Source of the DNA: Micrococcales bacterium
Lineage (GTDB): Bacteria; Actinomycetota; Actinomycetes; Actinomycetales; Dermatophilaceae
Direction: 5' to 3'
NCBI GenBank assembly: GCA_021287075.1
Contig: JAJTBD010000002.1
Span: 186,001-250,000 of the forward strand
DNA length: 64,000 bases
The notes under the pieces were generated by a model, which was not told where the DNA came from, searched no databases, and saw only the letters and a program-made list of their open reading frames with translations. This document shows positions 1 to 8,371 of the stretch, piece by piece (within the stretch, counting starts at the first letter, position 1; every line of letters starts with the position of its first letter). A program made the position numbers and the translations under genes.

Positions 1-159
1 CCCCGCACAACGACGACCATGGTGGGACCGATCAGCCCGCGCGCGTGCTCAGGCAGGTGTGGTCGGGCGTTGGGAGTACGGACCGTGGTCTTCGTTGTGC
101 AGCGATCCGCGGCATGTCGTGGCCAGGGGGCGCCGAGTTCCGTTGCGGCACAACGAGAA

Positions 160-187
160 GGAGGGGGAGCCGGCTGGCTCCCCCTCC
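160..187 (-). terminator. Rho-independent-type hairpin after nrfA
   Basis: A perfect 12-bp inverted repeat (160-171 with 176-187) with the 4-nt loop GGCT lies 16 nt beyond the nrfA stop codon, on the downstream side of that minus-strand gene. There is no long U-tract, which is common for actinobacterial terminators. Nothing else in 1-203 could be assigned; the two short overlapping reading frames there look like noise. Confidence 0.7.
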
Positions 188-203
188 ACCTCATGGCCGT
201 GAG

Positions 204-1667
204 CTAGTGAGTCGCGCTCGTCGGTGACGCGGTGGCGCTGGGCGAGCTGCTCGGCGAGGCCGTGCTGGCCGCTGCGGCGCCGGCGCCGATGTCGCCACGC
301 AGGGCCAGCTGGCCCTTGCGGGAGGCGTCGGTGACGTCGTTGAGGATGCTGATGGTGTAGGCCGGTGCGTGGAAGCCGCGGCTGTTCTCGGAGACGACGT
401 AGTCCATGAAGAACTGGGCCTTGCGCTGCTGCTTCTGCGCCTCGGTGATCTTGTCGGCCGCGACGCCCGACTTGCGGGCCTTCTCGATGTCCTTGATCAG
501 GGCGTCGAGCGCGTCGAAGGAGGCGTCCTTGGCGTGCTCATAGCGGTCGTGGATGGTGTTGACGCGCTGCTTCATCTCGGCCTCGGTCGAGTGGTGGCAG
601 GTCAGGCAGCTGGAGTTGATCGTCGCGTCCGAGCGCATCGGGCTGGCGACCTGGTGGTTGCTCACCTTGGTCGCGCCCTCGCGGGTGTAGGACATGTGGC
701 AGTCCGCGCAGCCGACGCCGGCGCTGGCGTGCACGCCGTTGCTCCACGTCTCGAAGTCGGGGTGCTGTGCCTTGACGGCCGGCGCACCGGTCAGCTTGTG
801 CTCGAAGTCCTTCCAGCCGACCTCGTCGTAGTAGGCGAGCGCGTCATCGACGGTCAGGCCCTTGTCCCACGGGAAGGTGAGGGTCTTCTCCTCGCCCTTG
901 AAGTAGTACTCGACGTGGCACTGCGCGCAGACGAACGTGCGCATCTCCTGCGCGGTGGCCTGCTTGTTGACGTCGTACTCCTTGATGCCCTGGCCGGCCT
1001 TGTACTCCTTGATGCCCTCGATGAACGCCGGGCGCGTGACGCGCAGCTTCATCGTCTTGGGGTCGTGGCAGTCGATGCAGGCGATCGGGCCGTTGGCGTG
1101 CTTGACGGCCTCCTTGTAGGGCGTCTTGTTCATCGTCGCCCACGCGGCGGCCTTGTCGCCGCCGATGGAGTCGAGGACCTGCGGGATCGAGGCGTGGCAG
1201 TTCAGGCACGCGCCCGGCTGCTTGAACTGCGTCACGCGCTTGACCAGCTGCTGGTCCTGGAGCATGTACTCGTGGCCGCGGGGCTCGTTGTACTCCACCG
1301 AGAAGGCGTAGCCCTGCCACATGGTGACCAGGCGCGGGTCCTCCTTGAGCTTGGACTTGGCCATGAACTTGCGGGGGTCGCCCGCCGGCGGCGTGGCCTG
1401 CTCGTCCTTGGGCATCTCGGAGGTCTTCTTGTAGCCCTCGTACTGGAGCGGGAAGTTCTCGCCCCACACCGCGGGGTCGAAGGTCTTCTCGTCCAGGTTC
1501 TTCACGTGGAAGTAGGGGCTCTTGGCCTCTTCTTTGCGCTCCATGATGTTGACGAGCAGGGCGAGGATGCCCGCTGTCACGAGCGCGCCGGCCACGAGGA
1601 CCGCTGCGATCATGGGCCAGGAGCGCTTCTTCCTGGGCTCTTTGGCGGATGTTGCGGATGAGCTCAT
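204..1667 (-). CDS. nrfA: Ammonia-forming cytochrome c nitrite reductase, catalytic subunit
   Basis: Pentahaem enzyme that reduces nitrite to ammonium with six electrons on the outer face of the membrane. The 487-aa protein has an N-terminal membrane anchor (about residues 18-42) and five CxxCH haem motifs at about 154, 197, 247, 320 and 354. Family active-site signatures are visible: Arg in NEPRGHEY (about 130), Tyr in QCHVEYY (about 253), and His in AQHPDFETW (about 302). The active-site haem motif is CLNCH, not the classical CxxCK, so a His replaces the usual proximal Lys; CxxCH NrfA proteins are a known minority class. The start at 1667 is preferred over an upstream in-frame ATG at 1736 because GAGGTGA lies just ahead of it and it follows the nrfH stop by only 4 nt. 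Low-complexity Ser/Ala tail. Confidence 0.96.
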   Translation of the reverse strand: MSSSATSAKEPRKKRSWPMIAAVLVAGALVTAGILALLVNIMERKEEAKSPYFHVKNLDEKTFDPAVWGENFPLQYEGYKKTSEMPKDEQATPPAGDPRKFMAKSKLKEDPRLVTMWQGYAFSVEYNEPRGHEYMLQDQQLVKRVTQFKQPGACLNCHASIPQVLDSIGGDKAAAWATMNKTPYKEAVKHANGPIACIDCHDPKTMKLRVTRPAFIEGIKEYKAGQGIKEYDVNKQATAQEMRTFVCAQCHVEYYFKGEEKTLTFPWDKGLTVDDALAYYDEVGWKDFEHKLTGAPAVKAQHPDFETWSNGVHASAGVGCADCHMSYTREGATKVSNHQVASPMRSDATINSSCLTCHHSTEAEMKQRVNTIHDRYEHAKDASFDALDALIKDIEKARKSGVAADKITEAQKQQRKAQFFMDYVVSENSRGFHAPAYTISILNDVTDASRKGQLALRGDIGAGAAAASTASPSSSPSATASPTSATH

Positions 1668-1671
1668 GCCC

Positions 1672-2160
1672 TCACCTCTTGTGGCCGACGTTGCTGTGGC
1701 ATTGCAGACACGAGATCTGCTGGTCGTGGGAGGCACCCGCGCGGGTGCTCTCGATGTCGCTGACGAAGTCCTTGTGGCAGTGCCGGCAGGAGTCCTCGAC
1801 GATCTTGCGGTTGACCTCGCGGATCTTGATGTTCTCGGGGTAGCGCCCCGTCGTGAACTTCAGCGAGTGCCAGAAACCGTTGTCGGCCTCGCTGTAGAGC
1901 CACTTCGCGAAGTTGTCATGCGGAGCGTGGCAGCTCTGGCAGGTCGCGACGTCCTTGTGGCTGCCCTTGGTGAACGCCTCGTACTCCTCGTTCATCGAAT
2001 GGCACTGGATGCAGGTCTCGGACTCGTGCCCGAAGTACGCCGCACCGTTGGCGTATCCGAAGGTGAAGAACGCGACTCCGAAGAGCACGCCGAAGAGCAA
2101 GGCGAACAGCAGCACCAGCGTGCGCTTGAGGCCACCCAGCCTTCTGATAAGACCACCCAT
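1672..2160 (-). CDS. nrfH: Cytochrome c nitrite reductase small subunit (NapC/NirT family)
   Basis: Tetrahaem quinol dehydrogenase that anchors NrfA to the membrane and passes it electrons from menaquinol. 162 aa: one N-terminal transmembrane helix (about 14-37), then CxxCH motifs at 50, 74, 125 and 151. The first is followed by Met (CIQCHSM), the axial-ligand arrangement typical of NrfH. AGGAGGTG lies about 12 nt before the ATG. It is first gene of the nrfHA operon, separated from nrfA by 4 nt. Confidence 0.96.
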   Translation of the reverse strand: MGGLIRRLGGLKRTLVLLFALLFGVLFGVAFFTFGYANGAAYFGHESETCIQCHSMNEEYEAFTKGSHKDVATCQSCHAPHDNFAKWLYSEADNGFWHSLKFTTGRYPENIKIREVNRKIVEDSCRHCHKDFVSDIESTRAGASHDQQISCLQCHSNVGHKR

Positions 2161-2446
2161 GCGGTCCTCGCACCTCCTCGAATCCGACAGCGCTGCCGCT
2201 CCCCGGTCATTCGGGGAGTGGTTCTAGTCGATACTCGCCCGAACCGGGCATTTGCGAACATCCGTCGGGAGGTAGAAATCCGGCACAGGGGCACAGCGGA
2301 GATACAGGCTCACGAGGGGGTATGCCGCGGGGCCGGCTGTGTCATCCCGCGCCCCTGACAGGGGTGGGGGAGTGTCGCGTCCTCAGGCGCGGGCGGGTGC
2401 CAGCGTGCTCAGCGGGCGCGAGGTGGGAGCGTGCGGGAGGTGCGGG
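2161..2446 (-). promoter_or_regulatory. Leader/promoter region of nrfHA
   Basis: The 286-bp gap between nrfH and the response regulator must hold the nrfHA promoter, since both flanking genes read leftward. I could not assign -35/-10 boxes with confidence. It contains one copy of the dispersed GTATGCCG repeat (2320-2327). Confidence 0.4.
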
Positions 2447-3133
2447 TCAGTGGCCCTTGGGGTGGCCCAGGCCCTGGCGGACGATGTATGCCGCGGCCTG
2501 GATGCGGTTGTCCATGTGCAGCTTGTGCAGCGCGTTGTGGACGTGGTTCTTGACGGTGCCCTCGGTGATCGACAGGCTCACGCCGATCTCGCGGTTGGTC
2601 AGGCCGTCAGCGACGAGCTGGAGGATCTCGAGCTCGCGGTGGCTCAGGCTCTGGGCCGGCTCGGGGGCGGAGGGGTGGCTGACCTGCTCGACGCTGCGCA
2701 GCTCGGCGAGCAGCCGGCCGACCAGCTGGGGGGCGACGGGCGTCTCGTCGCGGATCGCGCTGCGCTGCATGGCAAACAGCTCGTCGGGGTCGAGGTCCTT
2801 GAGCAGATAGCCGTGCACCCCGAGGCGGATCGCCTCGAAGAGGTAGTCGTCGCTGTCGGTGACCGTCAGCATGATGACCTTGGTCGACGGCAGCGACTCT
2901 CGGATCAGGCCCGCCGCCTCCACGCCGCCCATGACGGGCATCTCGACGTCCATCACGACCAGGTCGGGGCGCAGCGCCCGGGCCTTCTCGACACCCTCCA
3001 GGCCGGTGCCGGCCTCCCCGACCACCTCGAAGTCGCCCTGCTGGTCGATGAGCCGGGCGATCGCCCGCCGGAAGAGCTGCTGGTCGTCGACGAGCAGCAC
3101 CCGGGCGACGGGGTCGGACGCGGCGGCGGTCAT
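2447..3133 (-). CDS. NarL/LuxR-family response regulator
   Basis: Two-component response regulator of 228 aa. It has an N-terminal receiver domain with the acidic pair VDD (16-17), phosphoacceptor Asp62 in VVMDVEMP and the conserved Lys in LLKD, then a C-terminal LuxR-type helix-turn-helix (about 160-220). The start at 3133 is chosen because its ATG overlaps the kinase stop codon (ATGA), giving translational coupling; a longer in-frame start at 3172 would overlap the kinase by more than 40 nt. The position upstream of nrfHA on the same strand suggests it controls nitrite/nitrate respiration, but the target is inferred. Confidence 0.92.
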   Translation of the reverse strand: MTAAASDPVARVLLVDDQQLFRRAIARLIDQQGDFEVVGEAGTGLEGVEKARALRPDLVVMDVEMPVMGGVEAAGLIRESLPSTKVIMLTVTDSDDYLFEAIRLGVHGYLLKDLDPDELFAMQRSAIRDETPVAPQLVGRLLAELRSVEQVSHPSAPEPAQSLSHRELEILQLVADGLTNREIGVSLSITEGTVKNHVHNALHKLHMDNRIQAAAYIVRQGLGHPKGH

Positions 3134-4119
3134 GCGGTGGCCTCTCGGGCTGGGGTGGACTCGACGCGGCACGTCGAGGGGATGCGGACGGTCACCCGGG
3201 TGCCGGCACCGGGGCGGGAGTCGACGACGAGGGTGCCACCGGACTGCGCGACGCGCTCGCGCATGGCGAACAGGCCATAGCCGTCGCCGGCGGCCACGCG
3301 GGGGTCGAAGCCGCGGCCGTCGTCCTCGACGACGATCGACAGCGACATCGGGGTCTCGGTGAGGCGGACCGTGGCCGCGGCCGCCCCGGCGTGCTTGCGC
3401 ACATTGGTCAGCGCCTCCTGGACGACCCGGATCACCTCCACCTCGCAGGTGGGCGAGAGTGCCGGCTCGATGCCGCCGGTCTCCAAGGTGGTCTGCACGC
3501 CGGACTGGCGGGAGAAGGCCGCGACATAGGTGGACAGCGCCTCGACGAAGGTCAGCCGCTCACCGCCGGCCGTGCGCAGCCCCAGGATCGCCTCGCGGAC
3601 ATCGCGATAGGCGTCGCGGGCGAGGTCTGCCAGGTCGTCGACCTCGGCGCGGGCGGACTCGCCCAGCTCGCCTGCGCCCGAGAGGGCGCGCAGCCGCAGC
3701 TGGGTGACACCCAGCACCTGGGCGAGGCTGTCGTGCATCTCGCGGGCGATGCGGTCGCGCTCGGCGCGGATAGCGCACTCGCGCTCGTGGGCGACCCGGG
3801 TGGCGTGGGCCCTCGAGAGGGCCAGCTGGTCGTGGGCGGCCAGCTCCTGCTGGTGGGCGACGATCAGCCGCCGGTTGGCCTCGATGAGCGAGACGGCGAC
3901 CAGGCCGAAGGCGATGGCCCCGGAGACCACGATCGCGCCGACGAGCAGATGGCCGGCGTGGTCGCCGAGCCGGGCGACGACGATCGGCCGCAGCAGCTGG
4001 ATGGCGACGAGGAAGGCCACCGGGAGGCCGACGGCCAGCAGGACCAGACGGGCCCGGCCGCGCAGCCGGGGCGCGGTGGGGAGCACGAGGGTAGGGCGAT
4101 CCCGGACCGGTGCGCTCAC
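3130..4119 (-). CDS. NarX/DegS-type sensor histidine kinase
   Basis: 329-aa HisKA_3-class kinase. Two N-terminal membrane helices (about 24-43 and 57-78) are joined by a very short external loop, so there is no periplasmic sensor domain like that of NarX. A signalling helix follows, then the phosphoacceptor His129 in REMHDSLAQ and a C-terminal HATPase domain with DDGRGF and GYGL motifs. The signal may be sensed in the membrane or cytoplasm. It is the partner of the downstream response regulator, with which it shares an ATGA overlap. Confidence 0.9.
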   Translation of the reverse strand: MSAPVRDRPTLVLPTAPRLRGRARLVLLAVGLPVAFLVAIQLLRPIVVARLGDHAGHLLVGAIVVSGAIAFGLVAVSLIEANRRLIVAHQQELAAHDQLALSRAHATRVAHERECAIRAERDRIAREMHDSLAQVLGVTQLRLRALSGAGELGESARAEVDDLADLARDAYRDVREAILGLRTAGGERLTFVEALSTYVAAFSRQSGVQTTLETGGIEPALSPTCEVEVIRVVQEALTNVRKHAGAAAATVRLTETPMSLSIVVEDDGRGFDPRVAAGDGYGLFAMRERVAQSGGTLVVDSRPGAGTRVTVRIPSTCRVESTPAREATA

Positions 4120-4322
4120 CGTCTCCGTCCCGTCCGCCTCATGGCGTCATCCACCATCCCCTGCCGCACTGGCGCACCGCGGCCGGTGTCGCCGCTGGTG
4201 TGCACTGTGCCGTCCTGCACGGCCAGTACTAGGGACTGTAGTACCCGTCGGACGTCCGAATTGCCCCACCTCGGGGGGTTGTGACTGGACAGACAGGTTT
4301 AACGGAATGCGCGGACACGGCA

Positions 4323-4360
4323 AGGGGTATGCCGCGGGCCCAGGCCCGCGGCATACCCCT
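4323..4360 (-). terminator. Perfect hairpin built from two inverted GTATGCCG repeats, after citA
   Basis: Perfect 18-bp arms (4323-4340 and 4343-4360) with a 2-nt spacer lie 26 nt beyond the citrate synthase stop. Each arm carries one copy of the dispersed repeat in opposite orientation. A terminator role is inferred from the position. Confidence 0.75.
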
Positions 4361-4385
4361 CCTGTGTCGTGTGGTGCAGCCGTCC

Positions 4386-5516
4386 TCAGCGGGCGCCGGC
4401 GGCCGGGATCATCTGGTCGTGCCAGCCCGTCACGGCCTCCGGCTGGCGGGGGCCCTCGCCGACATAGCGGCTGGACGGGCGGATGAGGCGGCCGGTCTTC
4501 TTCTCCTCGAGGATGTGGGCCGACCAGCCGGCGGTGCGCGCGCAGGAGAACATCGGCGTGAACATCGACGGCGGGACCTGGGCGAAGTCGAGCAGGACAG
4601 CCGCCCAGAACTCGACATTGGTCGCCAGCACCCGGTCGGGATAGCGGCCGCGCAGCTCCTCGAGGGCGGCCTTCTCGAGAGCGGCGGCGACCTCGAAGCG
4701 GGGCGCGGACAGCCGCTTGCACGTCTCGCGGAGCACCTCGGCGCGCGGGTCCTCGGCCCGATAGACGCGGTGGCCGAAGCCCATCAGCCGCTCGCCCTTG
4801 TCGAGCACCCACTTGACGTAGTCCTCGGCGCTGCCGCGCTGCTCGACGCCCTCGATCATGTGGAGCACGCGCGAGGGGGCGCCGCCGTGGAGCGGGCCGG
4901 ACATCGCGCCCACGGCGCCGGAGAGGGCGGCGGCGACGTCGGCGCCGGTCGAGGTGATCACCCGGGCGGTGAACGTGGAGGCGTTCATGCCGTGCTCGGC
5001 GGCGGAGACCCAGTAGGCGTCGACGGCCTCGACGTGCTTGGGGTCGGGCTCGCCGCGCCAGCGGATCATGAAGCGCTCGACGACGGTCTGGCCGTGGTCG
5101 ACGTCCTTCTCCGGGACCATCGGGGAGTTCTGGCCGTGGGCGGACTGGGCGACCCAGGACAGCGCCATGACGGCGGCGCGGGCGAGGTTGTCGCGGACCT
5201 CCTCGGCGTCGATGTCGAGCACCGGCTTGAAGCCCCAGATCGGCGCGAGCTGGGCGAGGGCCGACTGCATGTCGACGCGGATGTCGCCGGAGTGCACGGG
5301 CAGTGGGAAGGGCTCGGCGGGCGGCAGGCCCGGCTCGAACTCGTTGTCGACGAGCAGACCCCAGACCTGCCCGAAAGTCACCTTGCCCACGAGGTCCTTG
5401 ATGTCGACGCCGCGATAGCGCAGCGACCCGCCGTCCTTGTCGGGCTCGGCGATGGATGACTCGAAGGCGACGACGCCCTCCAGCCCCGGCTTGAAGTCGC
5501 TCTGGGGGTCGGCCAT
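4386..5516 (-). CDS. citA: Citrate synthase (CitA-type)
   Basis: Condenses acetyl-CoA (possibly also propionyl-CoA) with oxaloacetate to enter the TCA or methylcitrate cycle. 376 aa, close to the usual length of actinobacterial type-II citrate synthases. Visible signatures are the N-terminal GVVAFESSIAEPDKDGGSLRYRG block, the catalytic His in AEHGMNAS, and GFGHRVYR, the substrate-binding His/Arg motif. It is monocistronic: the hairpin at 4323-4360 follows it, and the upstream gene is divergent. Whether it prefers acetyl- or propionyl-CoA cannot be read from sequence. Confidence 0.94.
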   Translation of the reverse strand: MADPQSDFKPGLEGVVAFESSIAEPDKDGGSLRYRGVDIKDLVGKVTFGQVWGLLVDNEFEPGLPPAEPFPLPVHSGDIRVDMQSALAQLAPIWGFKPVLDIDAEEVRDNLARAAVMALSWVAQSAHGQNSPMVPEKDVDHGQTVVERFMIRWRGEPDPKHVEAVDAYWVSAAEHGMNASTFTARVITSTGADVAAALSGAVGAMSGPLHGGAPSRVLHMIEGVEQRGSAEDYVKWVLDKGERLMGFGHRVYRAEDPRAEVLRETCKRLSAPRFEVAAALEKAALEELRGRYPDRVLATNVEFWAAVLLDFAQVPPSMFTPMFSCARTAGWSAHILEEKKTGRLIRPSSRYVGEGPRQPEAVTGWHDQMIPAAGAR

Positions 5517-5695
5517 GGTGTGGCTCCTTGTCCTGCTCGGCTGCGATGGCGAACAGCGCCCATTGTGCCGTCACGGGCCGACGGCGGTGGTGCCGGTCCA
5601 CGGATTGCCTGTCAGGTCACGGCACCTCGCGCGCGGGGCGCCACGGTCTGTGTGGCTGGGGGCCGGCTGTCGGGCCTCTCCGGCAGACTTCCGGT

Positions 5696-6289
5696 ATGCC
5701 GCGCGCCCGCCTGATGCCCGAGGTCACCCTCGACGGGGAGACCCTCTCCGGCGACCTGTCCGGCCAGGACGCCACCGGCGGGCTGCTGCTCGACTGCCGG
5801 GTGGAGTCGGCCGACCTGACGGGCCTGCGGGCCCCGCACCTGCGCGTCACCGACACCGAGCTCGTCGGCGTGCAGGGCACCGGGCTCGACCTGTCCGAGG
5901 GTCAGTGGACCGACGCGACGCTGCGCGACTCCCGGCTCGGGGCGGTCCAGCTCTATGGCGCGGGCTGGCGGCGGGTGCGGGTCATCGGCGGCAAGCTCGA
6001 GTTCCTCAACTTCCGCGGGGCCGCCCTGCGCGAGGTGGAGTTCGTCGACTGCCAGCTCACCGAGCCCGACTTCGCCGAGGCCCAGCTGCGTCAGGTCTCC
6101 TTCCCCGGCAGCCGCCTCGTCGGCGCCGACTTCGGGCGGGCCAGGCTGCGCGATGTCGACCTGTCGGAGGCGACGATCGAGGCACCCCGTGGCCTCGAGT
6201 CCCTGCGTGGCGCGACGATCTCCTCCCTCCAGCTGCTCGACCTCGCGCCCCTGCTCGCCGCCCAGCTCGGCATCCGCGTCGCCGACTGA
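5696..6289 (+). CDS. Pentapeptide-repeat-like protein
   Basis: 197-aa protein whose body is a run of degenerate pentapeptide repeats (A/S-D/x-L-x-x pattern, e.g. DLTGL, DLSEG, DATLRDSRL, NFRGAALREVEF, DFAEAQLRQVSF, DFGRARLRDVDL), predicting a right-handed quadrilateral beta-helix. The function is unknown; relatives include DNA-mimic gyrase protectors but most are uncharacterised. The ATG at 5696 lies inside a copy of the dispersed repeat (GGTATGCCGCG). An internal ATG at 5714 is an alternative start. There is no clear Shine-Dalgarno for either. Confidence 0.75.
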   Translation: MPRARLMPEVTLDGETLSGDLSGQDATGGLLLDCRVESADLTGLRAPHLRVTDTELVGVQGTGLDLSEGQWTDATLRDSRLGAVQLYGAGWRRVRVIGGKLEFLNFRGAALREVEFVDCQLTEPDFAEAQLRQVSFPGSRLVGADFGRARLRDVDLSEATIEAPRGLESLRGATISSLQLLDLAPLLAAQLGIRVAD

Positions 6290-6345
6290 GGTCGAGGCCC
6301 CGCGGGCCGGGCGCGCGGCATACCTCGGGCATAGGATCGCGCGCT

Positions 6346-7623
6346 GTGGCTCTCCTCATCGACCTGACCCCGCTGCGGGAGAGCCGACCCTTCCGCGGGG
6401 TCTATCTCGGGATGGTCCTCAGCGGCATCGGGTCACAGCTGGCCGTCGTCGCCATCGGGCTCCAGGTCTATGACCTGACCGGGTCCACCGGGGCTGTCGG
6501 GCTCGTCGGCCTCTTCGCGCTCGTGCCGCTCGTCGTCATGGGGCTCTATGGCGGCTCGCTCGTCGACCACCACGACCGGCGCCGCGTCGCCATCGTCGCG
6601 CAGTGCGTCACCTGGGTGCTCAGCATCCTGTGTGCGCTCCAGGCCTGGCTCGGCAACACCAATGTGCTCGTCCTCTATCTCCTGGTCGCCGCGTGGAATG
6701 GCGCGTTCGGCGTCGTCTCACCCGCACGGGCGGCGATCTATCCTCGGATCCTGCGCCCGGAGCTGCTGCCGGCGGCCAACGCGCTCAACGTCTTCTCGAC
6801 CAACACGGCGATGACCGTCGGGCCGCTGCTCGCCGGTGTGCTCGTCGACTGGGGCGGCTTCAAGTCGGCCTATACCGTCGACGCAGTCATCTCCACCGCC
6901 GCCATCGCCGGCCTCGCGGCACTGCCGGCGATCCCGCCCGAGGCGCATGACGACGAGTCGGCTCCCCGGCGGGCCGGGCTGCGGTCGGTCCTCGACGGGC
7001 TGGCCTTCCTGTCCACCCGGGCCAACGTGCGGATGACCTTCATCGTCGACATCTGCGCGATGGTGCTCGCCCAGCCGCGCGTGCTCTGGCCCGCGGCCGG
7101 CGCGGTCATCCTCGGCGGCGGGGCCAAGACGGTCGGCGCGCTCGCGGCCGCCGTCGCCCTGGGCGGGATCGTCGCGATGCTCTTCTCCGGCCCGCTGGGG
7201 CAGGTGCGCCGCCAGGGCGTGGCGATCCTGGTCTCCATCGTCGGATGGGGCTGTGCCATAGCGGGATTCGGCGCGGCACTGCTCGCCTCGGGAGGTGCGC
7301 TGCCGCGGCATACGGCCCTGTGGCTGGCGCTCGCTGCGATGTTCGTCGCCGGTGTCGCCGACTCGGTGAGCGCCGTCTTCCGCACCACGATCCTCCAGTC
7401 CGCGGCGCCCGACCGGATGCGCGGCCGGCTCCAGGGCATCTTCATCGTGGTCGTGGCCGGCGGCCCCCGGCTGGGGGAGCTGCTCGGCGGTGCGCTGTCA
7501 GAGGTCATCGGCGAGGGCCGCACGGCGCTCATCGGCGGGCTGGCCTGCGTGCTGTCGATGGGCATCGCGGCACTGCTCCAGCGCGGCTTCGTGCGCTATG
7601 ACGCTCGCAACCCGATCCCCTGA
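6346..7623 (+). CDS. MFS transporter, EntS/enterobactin-exporter-like
   Basis: 425-aa major facilitator with about 12 membrane helices. The N-terminal half shows the loop LVDHHDRRR between helices 2 and 3, a motif-A equivalent, and the layout resembles the EntS/MFS_3 exporter group. The substrate is unknown. The GTG at 6346 is chosen because protein-like sequence begins there (VALLIDLTPLRESRPFRGVYLG). The upstream gap carries one dispersed-repeat copy (6316-6323). A large hairpin follows. Confidence 0.85.
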   Translation: MALLIDLTPLRESRPFRGVYLGMVLSGIGSQLAVVAIGLQVYDLTGSTGAVGLVGLFALVPLVVMGLYGGSLVDHHDRRRVAIVAQCVTWVLSILCALQAWLGNTNVLVLYLLVAAWNGAFGVVSPARAAIYPRILRPELLPAANALNVFSTNTAMTVGPLLAGVLVDWGGFKSAYTVDAVISTAAIAGLAALPAIPPEAHDDESAPRRAGLRSVLDGLAFLSTRANVRMTFIVDICAMVLAQPRVLWPAAGAVILGGGAKTVGALAAAVALGGIVAMLFSGPLGQVRRQGVAILVSIVGWGCAIAGFGAALLASGGALPRHTALWLALAAMFVAGVADSVSAVFRTTILQSAAPDRMRGRLQGIFIVVVAGGPRLGELLGGALSEVIGEGRTALIGGLACVLSMGIAALLQRGFVRYDARNPIP

Positions 7624-7636
7624 CCCGCCCTCATCC

Positions 7637-7698
7637 GTTGACTTGTGGCAACTCACGCCTAAAAGGGCGGTTATAGGCGTGAGTTGTGACAAGTCAAC
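7637..7698. terminator. Long imperfect inverted repeat after the MFS gene
   Basis: Arms of 25 nt (7637-7661 and 7674-7698) pair with only a 2-nt internal mismatch around a 12-nt AT-rich loop. Each end of the structure reads GTTGAC/GTCAAC. It sits 14 nt beyond the MFS stop and 62 nt before the next start, so it is a likely terminator, though a protein-binding cruciform is possible. Confidence 0.6.
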
Positions 7699-7759
7699 GA
7701 GGGGTGAGCGGCCGGATAACCGGGTGACGGGGGCGGGCCGAGCCCGTCAGACTGGCGCG

Positions 7760-8305
7760 ATGACCGACGCCGCAGCAGTTGTCGTCCCCGACCACGAGGA
7801 CGCCCGCCCCGACATCCCCTTCATCAGTGACGAGCGCACCGGGCTGGACGCCTGGCTGGAGATGTACCGCCAGACGGTGCTGCTCAAGATCGCCGGCCTG
7901 TCCGCCGAGCAGCTGTGCGAGCGCTCCGTGCCGCCCTCGACGATGAGCCTGATCGGCACGGTGCGTCACCTGACCGAGGTTGAGGCCTACTGGCTGCGGG
8001 TCGTGCTCGACGACGAGCAGGACGTCCCCGACTACTACTGCAGGCAGGCCAGCCCGGACGGTGACTTCGATGACATCGACCCGGCGACCGCCGCCCGCGA
8101 CGTGCAGGCCTATCGCGACGAGATCGCGCGCTGCCGCGAGCGCGCCGCCGCCTGGACCGACCTCGAGGCCCCTGTGCGCGGCCAGCGGCACGGCCAGGAC
8201 GTCGCGCTGCGCTGGATCCTGGTCCACCTCATCGAGGAATACGCCCGCCACCTCGGCCACATGGACCTGCTGCGCGAGGCCATCGACGGGCGCACCGGCT
8301 ACTGA
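7760..8305 (+). CDS. DinB/DUF664 family protein
   Basis: 181-aa four-helix-bundle protein of the DinB-like (DUF664/MDMPI) superfamily. Family landmarks are the His in TVRHLTEVEAYW and the paired His in LVHLIEEYARHLGHMDLLRE, which make up the usual metal triad. Members are metal-dependent thiol enzymes or damage-induced proteins; the substrate here is unknown. The C-terminus DGRTGY is typical of actinobacterial members. Confidence 0.85.
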   Translation: MTDAAAVVVPDHEDARPDIPFISDERTGLDAWLEMYRQTVLLKIAGLSAEQLCERSVPPSTMSLIGTVRHLTEVEAYWLRVVLDDEQDVPDYYCRQASPDGDFDDIDPATAARDVQAYRDEIARCRERAAAWTDLEAPVRGQRHGQDVALRWILVHLIEEYARHLGHMDLLREAIDGRTGY

Positions 8306-8316
8306 CCCCAGACGCA

Positions 8317-8352
8317 GGTATGCCGCGCGCTCCGGTGAGCGCGCGGCATACC
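8317..8352. terminator. Bidirectional hairpin from two inverted dispersed repeats
   Basis: Perfect 15-bp arms (8317-8331 and 8338-8352) with a 6-nt loop lie between two convergent genes (DinB-like and ppk2). Each arm begins with GGTATGCCGCGCG. It could terminate both genes. Confidence 0.75.
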
Positions 8353-8371
8353 CCGTGGTCGGTGGCGTGGG

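Noticed and set aside
19..227. Two short plus-strand frames at the window start
   Set aside because: They overlap each other and the nrfA terminator, with no ribosome site or recognisable protein.
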